From Sphingopyxis sp. H115 (GTDB lineage Bacteria; Pseudomonadota; Alphaproteobacteria; Sphingomonadales; Sphingomonadaceae): a DNA stretch of 64,000 nt. The stretch lies in assembly GCF_001468465.1 (NCBI RefSeq), contig NZ_LNSA01000010.1, positions 62,001 to 126,000 on the forward strand, read 5' to 3'. Shown here in pieces: positions 54,980 through 64,000 of the stretch. Within the stretch, counting starts at the first letter, position 1. Each line of letters starts with the position of its first letter. The position numbers and the translations under genes were made by a program. The notes under the pieces were generated by a model that did no database searches, was not told the DNA's origin, and saw only the letters and a list, made by a program, of their open reading frames with translations.

Positions 54980-55653
54980 GGTTTGAGCGCGGCTTCCATT
55001 CGCGCTGCGGCGGCGTCATAGACGCGCGTCTTCAGCCCTTCGGTCACCGCCGCCGGAGCGCGGTCGGGATGGCCGCCAGCGAAAGGTGGGGCGGGGTCAT
55101 ATTCGATCGCGAGTTGGATCGCCTGCGCGACCGCGTCGCCCTTGATCCGGGCGATCAGCGTCAGTGCGAAGTCGAGCCCGGAGGTTACTCCGCCGCTGGT
55201 CACGACGGGGCCGTCCTCGACGATCCGGGCGGGCTGGAATTCGGCTCCGACCAGCGGCAGCAGATGGGTATAGGCCCAATGCGTCGTCGCGCGCCGGCCC
55301 GCGAGCAGCCCGGCGCGGCCGAGCAGGAAGGCACCGGTGCAGACGCTCGTCACCCACCCAGCCCCCGCGGCCTGGCGCGCGATGAAATCGATCGTCGCGG
55401 CATCACCGAGCGCTTCGGTCACGCCATGGCCGCCCGGGATGCACAGGATGTCCGCTTGCGGCGCGGTCCTGAAATCATGTGTCGGAACGATGGAGAAGCC
55501 GCTGTCGGTACTGATCGGAGCGAGGCTGGCCGCAGCGCCCGCCAAGGCGGCGCCGGGCATCCTGCAGAGCGCCTGCGCCGGCGCGGTGAAATCGAGCTGG
55601 GTAATGCCCGGAAAGAGCAGGAAGACGATGTTGGTGGCGGGCGCGTCGCGCAT
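54976..55653 (-). CDS. DJ-1/PfpI family protein, isonitrile hydratase-like
   Basis: This 225-residue protein has the nucleophile elbow SVCTGAFLLGRAGLL and the TTHW segment, as in isonitrile hydratase InhA and the sensor domain of GlxA-type regulators. The AraC DNA-binding domain of the latter is absent, so an enzymatic role is more likely. The ATG at 55653 is chosen because the fold starts 7 residues later; the extension to 55740 is not family-like. Confidence 0.83.
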   Translation of the reverse strand: MRDAPATNIVFLLFPGITQLDFTAPAQALCRMPGAALAGAAASLAPISTDSGFSIVPTHDFRTAPQADILCIPGGHGVTEALGDAATIDFIARQAAGAGWVTSVCTGAFLLGRAGLLAGRRATTHWAYTHLLPLVGAEFQPARIVEDGPVVTSGGVTSGLDFALTLIARIKGDAVAQAIQLAIEYDPAPPFAGGHPDRAPAAVTEGLKTRVYDAAAARMEAALKP

Positions 55654-55798
55654 GGATGATCCCTCGCATTCTTGGTGGATCACCCAGGCGCGCGGCTTGC
55701 ATCGATCGGCGATCGGTCCCGCTTCCCGGTGGGGCTCCACCTTCAGCGCCAGTTGCGGGACCTCGCCAACCTATTCGCATCGGCGCTGCAAGGAAAGG

Positions 55799-55996
55799 CT
55801 ATTTCGCGGTGTCTTTTGTTGTGCTCGGGTCGTCGGCGGCGGCCGCGCCGGCGCGGTTTTCCAGCATTTCGGCGGCATCGTCGAGCGCCTTCGCCTCGCT
55901 GACCGTCACGCCGCCCGGGCCGGGTTCATTGTCGGTGCGGCTGCATCCTCCTGCCAGCAGGGCCAGGACCGCGACCGCGCACCACATTTTCTGCAT
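55799..55996 (-). CDS. Small lipoprotein of unknown function
   Basis: This 65-residue protein has a lipobox (LLAGGC) after a hydrophobic N-terminus, then a polar Ala/Asp-rich tail. The ATG at 55996 is favoured over the adjacent ATG at 55999 by GGGAG spacing. It is the last of three small lipoprotein genes on this strand; a terminator (56011-56042) separates it from the next, so it is likely transcribed alone. Confidence 0.75.
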   Translation of the reverse strand: MQKMWCAVAVLALLAGGCSRTDNEPGPGGVTVSEAKALDDAAEMLENRAGAAAADDPSTTKDTAK

Positions 55997-56010
55997 CATT
56001 CGCTCCCATG

Positions 56011-56042
56011 AAAAAGGGCTCCATCCTCGCCGGATGGAGCCC
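56011..56042 (-). terminator. Terminator of the 98-residue lipoprotein gene
   Basis: An 11-base perfect stem (GGGCTCCATCC/GGATGGAGCCC) with a 5-base loop is followed on the minus strand by TTTTT (56015-56011), 29 bases after the stop. Confidence 0.9.
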
Positions 56043-56071
56043 CCCTATCAGCCCGAAGGCGTGCTGACGAC

Positions 56072-56368
56072 TTATTGCTTGTCGTTGGCTTCGGCCTTCG
56101 CCGTTTCTTCGGCGATCTTGTCGCCGGCTTCCGCGGCGGCGTCACCGGCGGCGTTCACCGTGCCTTCGACGGCGTTGCCGGCGTCTTGGGCAGCATCGGC
56201 GGTCGCGTCGGCTGCGCCAGCGGCGGCATCGGCGGCGGCATCGCCAGCGGCGGCGGCGTCATCGGCGGCCGAAGCGGCGGTGTCGGCAGCAGCGTCCTGC
56301 GTCTTTTCCGAGCAGGCGGTGAGGCTGAAGGCCGCAGCGGCCATCGAGGCGAGAATGATCTTGCGCAT
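56072..56368 (-). CDS. Ala/Asp-rich small lipoprotein, 98 residues
   Basis: After a lipobox (SLTAC, Cys at residue 19) the mature part is a run of DAAADAAAGAAD-type repeats with heptad-like spacing, predicted to be an amphipathic helix. It resembles entericidin/apolipoprotein-like surface lipoproteins without a defined function. It is preceded by copy 3 of the stem-loop/TTCGAAAGGA leader and followed by a strong terminator, so it is probably well expressed and monocistronic. It is similar in style to the 110-residue neighbour, suggesting duplication. Confidence 0.78.
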   Translation of the reverse strand: MRKIILASMAAAAFSLTACSEKTQDAAADTAASAADDAAAAGDAAADAAAGAADATADAAQDAGNAVEGTVNAAGDAAAEAGDKIAEETAKAEANDKQ

Positions 56369-56375
56369 GGGTAAG

Positions 56376-56409
56376 TCCTTTCGAATTTAATGGCCGGCGA
56401 CCAGCCATT
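56376..56409 (-). promoter_or_regulatory. Stem-loop plus TTCGAAAGGA leader (copy 3)
   Basis: On the minus strand the hairpin AATGGC/GCCATT is followed by AAATTCGAAAGGA, 7 bases before the ATG at 56368. The hairpin sequence differs from copies 1 and 2 but the layout is the same. Confidence 0.45.
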
Positions 56410-56480
56410 GGTGTCGAGAATTAACGACGTAACAGGGGCTTGGCAACCGCGCCGCAAAATCGGCGCGCCAAAAGGGAAAA

Positions 56481-56509
56481 GGGAGCCACCGGTGAACCGG
56501 TGACTCCCC
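56481..56509 (-). terminator. Terminator of the 110-residue lipoprotein gene
   Basis: A 12-base stem around GGGAGCCACCGG and its partner, with one wobble or mismatch, is flanked by A-rich and T-rich tracts on both sides. On the minus strand it is followed by TTTTCCC. It could work in both directions. Confidence 0.85.
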
Positions 56510-56552
56510 TTTTCTTTTCAGCGATTCTCCGGTCACAAAACCGGAAAGACGC

Positions 56553-56885
56553 TTACTTCTTGGCTTCTTCCAGCGCGCCCTTGGCAGCGTCGGCAGCTTC
56601 CTTGGCAGCGCCGGCTGCTTCGGTGGCCTTGTCGGCAGCCATGGCGGCGTCGCCAGCGGCAGCGGCATCGCCGGCGGCATCAGCAGCGCCAGCGGCTTCG
56701 CCGGCCGCAGCGGCCGAAGCGTCGGCCGCGCCAGCGGCTGCTTCCATCGCGCCGTCGGCAGCGCCCTCGACGGTCGCAGCCGTGTCTTCGGTGGTCGCTG
56801 CGGCGTCGTCGGCAGCCTTCTCGCCGCAGGCGGCGAGGCCCAGCGAAGCGGCAAGGACGAGCGACAGAGTGATCGATTTCTTCAT
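56553..56885 (-). CDS. Ala-rich small lipoprotein, 110 residues
   Basis: It has a signal sequence with lipobox (GLAAC, Cys at residue 20) and then an Ala/Gly/Asp repeat region (GAADGAMEAAAGAADAS...) ending in a Lys/Glu-rich helix. Composition and layout match the 98-residue neighbour (same (L/S)xAC lipobox and GEK/SEK after the Cys), so they are probably paralogues. The ATG at 56885 is chosen as the start of the signal sequence. It has its own terminator. The function is unknown. Confidence 0.78.
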   Translation of the reverse strand: MKKSITLSLVLAASLGLAACGEKAADDAAATTEDTAATVEGAADGAMEAAAGAADASAAAAGEAAGAADAAGDAAAAGDAAMAADKATEAAGAAKEAADAAKGALEEAKK

Positions 56886-57081
56886 ATTGGGAATACCCCT
56901 CTCGGTTTGAACTGATGGACCGGCGCAGGAACGGATCGATCCCGGATTTTGCCAATCGCTCGCAGAATTACCCCCTCGGCAAATGGGGTGCAACGCCCTT
57001 TTTTCCGACAGGGCGGGGCTTTTGTTCCAATTCCTGCCGCGCCGGTTCGCGCGCCGCAGAAAATTGTGCCCCATCGCTCGG

Positions 57082-57110
57082 TTGACCAGATATAAAGAAA
57101 GCTTTATATG
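57082..57110 (+). promoter_or_regulatory. Promoter with embedded SahR-type operator
   Basis: TTGACC (57082-57087) and TATATG (57105-57110) are spaced by 17 bases. Between and over them lies the perfect inverted repeat ATATAAAG-AAAG-CTTTATAT (57090-57109). A repressor bound here would cover the promoter. Transcription would start near 57116-57118, at or next to the GTG start of the ArsR-methyltransferase gene. Confidence 0.75.
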
Positions 57111-57117
57111 TCATCTC

Positions 57118-58104
57118 GTGAGCGAGCTGATCGACATTTTCCGAGCCTTGGCGGACCCGACGCGATTGCGAGTCGTGGCGCTTTTGCGCGAAATGGAGTT
57201 GGCGATCGGCGAACTGGCGGTGGTGCTCGATCAAAGCCAGCCGCGCGTATCGCGCCATGTTCGCATTTTGGTCGAGGCCGGAATTGTCGAGCGCCGGCGC
57301 GAAGGTAGCTGGGTCTTCTTGCGGATCGCGGCGGGCGGGCCGGTCGCCGAAATTATCAGGCAGGCCGAAAAATGGCCTTTTTCAGCGCGGGAAGCCCGTG
57401 TCATTGCGTATGACGCGCGGCGGCTGGCCGCGGTCCGCAGCGAGCGCGCTGCCGCCGCAGAACGATATTTTGCCGACCATGCCGTCGAATGGGACGCGAT
57501 CCGGTCGCGTCATATCGCCGAGAGCGAGGTCGAAGCCGCGATGCTGGCGATGATGCACAATCGCCGGTTGGGGCATTTGCTCGACATTGGTACCGGCACG
57601 GGCCGGATGGCGGAAATTTTCGCGCCGACCGCCCGGCGGATCACGGCGCTTGATCGGAGCCCTGAAATGCTCCGTATCGCGCGCACCAAGCTCGAAGGGC
57701 AGCCGGTGCCCATCGATCTCCTGCAGGGCGATTTCCTGAGCCTGCCAGTCGGCGACGCCAGCATTGACAGCATCGTGATCCACCAAGCGCTCCATTTCGC
57801 GCACGAACCGGACCGGGTGATCGCCGAAGCGGGCCGGGTGCTTCGCGGCGGCGGTCACTTGTTGATCGTTGATTTCGCGCCGCACGAGGATGAGGCGTTG
57901 CGCAGCCTTGCGGCGCATGCGCGTCTCGGTTTCTCGGATGCGCAGATCCGCGGCTGGTTCGCCTCGGCGGGGCTGCTGCTCGAAACGACACAGACGCTCG
58001 AAGGCGGCGAGCTGGCCGTGAAACTATGGCTGGGCCGCCGTCGCAGCGACGAAGATCACCCCCCCGTCAGCGAAGGCGGAAAAAATAAAAGGCTTGCGGC
58101 ATGA
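57118..58104 (+). CDS. sahR: ArsR-family regulator fused to a methyltransferase domain (SahR-like)
   Basis: This 328-residue protein has an N-terminal ArsR winged helix (FRALADPTRLRVVALL, residues about 6-95) and a C-terminal class I SAM-dependent methyltransferase-type domain (LDIGTGTGRMAEIFAP near residue 160). This architecture, heading a metF-metH operon, matches SahR, which senses S-adenosylhomocysteine and represses methionine-cycle genes. The start is GTG at 57118; no in-frame ATG exists near the ArsR fold. The stop overlaps the metF start (ATGA). Confidence 0.88.
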   Translation: MSELIDIFRALADPTRLRVVALLREMELAIGELAVVLDQSQPRVSRHVRILVEAGIVERRREGSWVFLRIAAGGPVAEIIRQAEKWPFSAREARVIAYDARRLAAVRSERAAAAERYFADHAVEWDAIRSRHIAESEVEAAMLAMMHNRRLGHLLDIGTGTGRMAEIFAPTARRITALDRSPEMLRIARTKLEGQPVPIDLLQGDFLSLPVGDASIDSIVIHQALHFAHEPDRVIAEAGRVLRGGGHLLIVDFAPHEDEALRSLAAHARLGFSDAQIRGWFASAGLLLETTQTLEGGELAVKLWLGRRRSDEDHPPVSEGGKNKRLAA

Positions 58105-59039
58105 CGTCGAACTTGAACTCGCTGGCGGAGGCGCGCCGCGCCGCGGCATCGCCCCTATTCGCCAACCTGGAAGGCGATATCGGCGTCAGCTTCGAATTTT
58201 TCCCGCCGAAGACCGAAAAGATGGAAGCGCAGCTGTGGGACACGTTCCGCACGCTCGAACCGTTGGCGCCGAGCTTCGTGTCGGTCACCTATGGCGCAGG
58301 CGGGTCGACGCGCGAGCGCACCCATGCGACCGTCGCACGCATCGCCGCCGAAAGCGCGGTGCCGCCGGCGGCGCACCTGACCTGCGTCGAGGCCTCGCGC
58401 GCCGAGATCGACGAGGTCGCGCGCGCCTATTGGGAGGCGGGTGTGCGGCATATCGTGGCGCTGCGCGGCGATGTTCCCGGTGGCGAGCCCTATCGGCCGC
58501 ATCCGGAGGGCTATGCTAATGCGATCGAACTGGTGGCGGGGCTGAAGGCGATCGCGCCGTTCGACATCTCGGTTGCAGCCTATCCCGAAACCCATCCCGA
58601 CGCCGATTGCCCGCAGGCGGACCTCGACAATCTGAAGCGCAAGCTCGACGCCGGCGCGACGCGTGCGATCACGCAATTTTTCTTCTCGCCCGACAGCTTC
58701 CTGCGCTTTCGCGACGCGGCGGCAGCGGCGGGGATCGACGCGCCGATCATTCCCGGTATCCTTCCCGTGTCGAACGTGTCGCAGACGCGGCGCATGGCCG
58801 ACATGTGCGGCACCGCGATCCCGGCCTGGATGGTGTCGCTGTTCGACGGGCTCGACGATCATCCCGGCGCGCGCCAGCTGGTCGCCGCGACCGTTGCCGC
58901 CGAAATGTGCCGCCGTCTTTACGCGGGCGGCGTTCGCGACTTTCATTTCTACACCCTCAACCGCGCCGAGCTCAGCTATGCGATCTGTCATCTGCTGGGT
59001 CTGCGGCCGGTTTCGACGGCAAAGGACCAAGCAGCATGA
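58101..59039 (+). CDS. metF: 5,10-methylenetetrahydrofolate reductase
   Basis: This 312-residue flavoenzyme begins its barrel with VSFEFFPPKTEKM and SVTYGAGGSTRERT, the folate- and FAD-contact motifs of MetF, and contains GGARDFHFYT-type VRDFHFYTLNRAEL at the end. It makes 5-methyl-THF for methionine synthase, encoded immediately downstream. It is coupled by ATGA overlaps on both sides. Confidence 0.96.
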   Translation: MTSNLNSLAEARRAAASPLFANLEGDIGVSFEFFPPKTEKMEAQLWDTFRTLEPLAPSFVSVTYGAGGSTRERTHATVARIAAESAVPPAAHLTCVEASRAEIDEVARAYWEAGVRHIVALRGDVPGGEPYRPHPEGYANAIELVAGLKAIAPFDISVAAYPETHPDADCPQADLDNLKRKLDAGATRAITQFFFSPDSFLRFRDAAAAAGIDAPIIPGILPVSNVSQTRRMADMCGTAIPAWMVSLFDGLDDHPGARQLVAATVAAEMCRRLYAGGVRDFHFYTLNRAELSYAICHLLGLRPVSTAKDQAA

Positions 59040-60085
59040 TCAGCGCACGCGAAGCCCTCACCGCGGCGGCAAGGGAGCGCATCCTGCTCACCGACGGAGG
59101 GTGGGGAACCCAGATCCAGCTCCGCAAGCTGGGCGAAGCCGACTATGCGGGCTCGCTCGGCCTGACGCACGATCAGAAGGGCAACAACGACATCCTTGCG
59201 CTGACGCGTCCCGACGTCGTGACCGCGATCGGCGAAGCCTATCTGGCCGCCGGGTCCGACATCGTATCGACCAACACCTTCAGCGCGAACCGGATCAGCC
59301 AGGCCGACTATGGCGCCGAGGCGCTCGTTGCCGACATCAACATCGAAAGCGCGCGGTTGGGCCGCGAAACTGCGGTGAAATATGAAGCGCTCGACGGGCG
59401 CCGCCGTTTCGTTGCGGGCGCGGTGGGGCCGACGAACAAGACGCTGTCGCTGTCGCCCGACGTCAACAATCCGGGATATCGCGAGATCGATTTCGACGAG
59501 CTGAAGGATGTGTATCTGGAGCAGGTCGTGGCGCTGGCCGAGGGCGGCGCGGATTTCATCCTGATCGAGACCATTTTCGATACTTTGAATGCCAAGGCAG
59601 GGATCGCCGCGACGCTGGAGGCCGAGGCGAAGGTCGGGCGCGAACTTCCGCTGATGATCTCGATGACGCTCACCGACCTTTCGGGCCGCAACCTGTCGGG
59701 ACACACGGTCGAGGCCTTCTGGTATGCGGTGCGCCACGCGAAACCGCTGACGATCGGGCTCAACTGCTCATTCGGCGCGTCGCAGCTTCGCCCGCATGTG
59801 AAGGTTTTGTCCGAACTCGCCGACGCGCTTGTGATGGTCTATCCGAATGCCGGCCTGCCGAACGAGCTGGGCGAATATGACGAGATGCCCGACACCACGG
59901 CGGGTCTCGTCGCAGAATGGGCCGAACATGGGCAGGTAAATATATTGGGCGGCTGCTGCGGATCGACCCCCGCGCATATCGCCGCAATGGCAAGGGCGGT
60001 GGCCGGCATGGCGCCCCGCCGCCTGCCCGACGTTCCCGTTCGAACCCGGCTGGCGGGCCTCGAACCTTTTACAATGGCGGCCTGA
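59036..60085 (+). CDS. metH: Methionine synthase, homocysteine-binding subunit
   Basis: This 349-residue protein corresponds only to the N-terminal homocysteine methyltransferase domain of MetH. It starts TDGGWGTQIQL and has the zinc cysteines in GLNCSFGA and GGCCGSTPAHI. The remaining domains are on a separate polypeptide encoded at 60622. Together they methylate homocysteine using methyl-cobalamin. An acetyltransferase gene sits between the two parts. Confidence 0.93.
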   Translation: MISAREALTAAARERILLTDGGWGTQIQLRKLGEADYAGSLGLTHDQKGNNDILALTRPDVVTAIGEAYLAAGSDIVSTNTFSANRISQADYGAEALVADINIESARLGRETAVKYEALDGRRRFVAGAVGPTNKTLSLSPDVNNPGYREIDFDELKDVYLEQVVALAEGGADFILIETIFDTLNAKAGIAATLEAEAKVGRELPLMISMTLTDLSGRNLSGHTVEAFWYAVRHAKPLTIGLNCSFGASQLRPHVKVLSELADALVMVYPNAGLPNELGEYDEMPDTTAGLVAEWAEHGQVNILGGCCGSTPAHIAAMARAVAGMAPRRLPDVPVRTRLAGLEPFTMAA

Positions 60086-60088
60086 CAT

Positions 60089-60621
60089 ATGGAAAATACG
60101 GTGCAATGGCGCGTCCGACCGGCGACGCGCGACGATGCGGCTGCGCTCGCGCTGATCGGCGCGGCGACCTTTCTGGAAACCTTCGCGGGTATATTGGACG
60201 GCGATGCGATCGTCGGCCATTGCGAGCGCGCGCACAGCCGCGCCGCTTATGAAGCCTATATCGACGCGGGTGCGCAAGCATGGCTGGCGGAGATCGAGCC
60301 GGGACAGGCGCCGGTGGGCTTCGCGCTGTCGGCCGCGCCCGACCTTCCCGGCGCGCGCGCGGGCGATTGGGAACTGAAGCGCATCTATTCGCTCTCGCGT
60401 TTCCACGGCAGCGGGCTGGGCGCGGCGCTGATGCGCGCGGCGGTCAATGCCGCCGCCGCCCACGATCGCCTGCTGCTCGGCGTATACGCCCGCAATGCGC
60501 GCGCCATCGCCTTTTATCGCAAACAGGGTTTTGACCAGATTGCCGAACGTCGGTTCGACGTCGGCGGCAAGCTGTACGACGATGTCGTGTTGGCCCGTCC
60601 CCTGAAACAGCCGATCAGCGC

Positions 60622-60625
<4 letters not shown>
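60089..60625 (+). CDS. GNAT family N-acetyltransferase
   Basis: This 178-residue GNAT protein has [11 protein letters not shown] at the N-terminus, the acetyl-CoA loop [17 protein letters not shown] and the C-terminal [13 protein letters not shown] motif. It lies 3 bases after metH part 1 and overlaps metH part 2 by ATGA, so it is a true member of the operon. The substrate is unknown; acetylation of a methionine-cycle metabolite or toxic analogue is one possibility. Confidence 0.88.
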
Positions 60626-63243
<2,618 letters not shown>

Positions 63244-63252
63244 CTTTTTTGC

Positions 63253-64000
63253 ATGAGCGCCGACGCAGAAAAATTCGCCGGAACGGGGCCAGCGCCCTGG
63301 CTGAGCATCCTTGTGCCCGTATACAATGTTGCGCCTTTCGTCGGCGAATGCCTGCATTCGATATGCGCGCAACTCGGCGGTCGGCGCGACGTCGAGATCA
63401 TCCTGTTCGACGACGGGTCGACCGATGGATCGGCCGAGATTTGCGAGGCGTTCATCGCCGAGGGCCATGCCGAGGTCCGGCTGTTGCGCCATGCCCAAAA
63501 TGACGGGCCGAGCGCCGCCCGCAACGCGATGCTGGACGTCGCCCGCGGCGACTATATCTGGTTCATCGATGCCGACGACAAGATCCTGCCCGGGTCTATC
63601 GCAGCGCTGGAGGCGATTGTCCGGCCCCTCCGGCCCGACATCATCCTGTGCGACTATGTCCGCGAGGGTCGTACACGCTACCGGACATTCGGCGGCCCGG
63701 CGCGGTGCGTGGGCAATTGTACGGAGACGCTGATCGCGGGCGTATTTGCGAAACGCCGGTTGCATGCTTGGTCGCGGGTGTGGAAACGCGATCTGTTCGG
63801 ACCGTCGATCCGGTTTCCCGTCGGCGCCTGTTTCGAAGATGCGGCCACCATACCTTGGTTGCTGCTGAAGGCTGAAAGCCATTATTATGTCCCGGAGCCA
63901 TGGGTGTACTATCGTTCGCGGCCGGGCAGCATCATGGCGCGGCTTGCCAAGACCCGCAGCTTCGACGTCCGTCGCAACGACGATATGGCGATGGCCTTGG
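63253..64000 (+). CDS. Family 2 glycosyltransferase, C-terminus beyond window edge
   Basis: An ATG at 63253 opens a frame that stays open to the end of the window (249 codons). It has the GT-A fold motifs LSILVPVYNV, DDGSTDGSAE, NDGPSAARN and the DxD-type FIDADDKI near residue 100. It transfers a sugar to a surface polysaccharide or lipid. It begins 9 bases after metH with no clear ribosome site, so cotranscription is possible but the functions look unrelated. Confidence 0.88.
   Translation, partial: MSADAEKFAGTGPAPWLSILVPVYNVAPFVGECLHSICAQLGGRRDVEIILFDDGSTDGSAEICEAFIAEGHAEVRLLRHAQNDGPSAARNAMLDVARGDYIWFIDADDKILPGSIAALEAIVRPLRPDIILCDYVREGRTRYRTFGGPARCVGNCTETLIAGVFAKRRLHAWSRVWKRDLFGPSIRFPVGACFEDAATIPWLLLKAESHYYVPEPWVYYRSRPGSIMARLAKTRSFDVRRNDDMAMAL

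Noticed and set aside
56886..57117. SAM or SAH riboswitch ahead of the metF-metH operon
   Set aside because: I see no SAM-II, SAM/SAH or SAH-type stem pattern, and the promoter and palindrome leave almost no leader RNA.

Overview
The window is GC-rich, densely coded chromosomal DNA from an alphaproteobacterium of the Sphingomonadaceae, most likely a Sphingopyxis or close relative. The indicators are a sphingolipid pair (serine palmitoyltransferase plus a dedicated acyl carrier protein), an Erythrobacter-type LOV-HTH photoreceptor next to a phytoene desaturase, a SahR-type ArsR-methyltransferase ahead of metF and a split metH, and a CIRCE-controlled groESL. I found no rRNA, tRNA, CRISPR array, insertion sequence or phage module. 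The genus is an inference from gene content.

Layout. 1-4313: an exported group I truncated hemoglobin, an outer-membrane-type DUF3034 protein, a blue-copper-like protein and a membrane GGDEF/EAL protein. 4643-6247: a CPBP membrane protease with two small secreted proteins. 6420-13454: a LysR regulator divergent from an aminophosphonate-type FAD oxidase, phosphonoacetaldehyde hydrolase (phnX), a transporter and a TonB-dependent receptor. 13624-20092: a fasciclin protein, crtI, a renalase-like flavoprotein, a LOV-HTH regulator, a C-factor-like SDR, an esterase and a PfpI protein; this looks like a light and photo-oxidation module. 20340-28479: a LuxR gene remnant, then a 1539-residue RTX extracellular nuclease with its own type I secretion ATPase and adaptor. 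28720-31997: NAD salvage (NrtR, NadM-Nudix, NadV) around an operator-like palindrome.

32353-36379: a stress block with a CsbD-like protein, a tiny Gln-rich protein, a DadA-like oxidase and the large catalase KatE, with EcfG-like promoter matches. 36976-41194: an FdhF/YdeP molybdoenzyme with DUF1345, MobA and FdhD. 41344-43665: lptG-lptF. 43799-49638: DUF2141, a DAGK-family lipid kinase and a frame-disrupted Tam41-like nucleotidyltransferase, then a hybrid histidine kinase and spt-acp; this arrangement suggests phosphorylated ceramide synthesis. 49804-51953: an orphan Pycsar-effector-like membrane protein and a MATE exporter. 52029-54147: CIRCE, groES, groEL and a terminator. 54212-56885: a glutaminyl cyclase, a DJ-1 family protein and three small lipoproteins. 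57082-63243: sahR-metF-metH1-GNAT-metH2, the methionine and one-carbon operon. A family 2 glycosyltransferase runs off the right edge.

The most interesting signals beyond ordinary gene calls are the globin/cupredoxin/c-di-GMP module, a stem-loop plus TTCGAAAGGA leader shared by three unrelated genes, the SahR-like operator lying inside a promoter that would give a leaderless GTG transcript, and the light and sphingolipid clusters.
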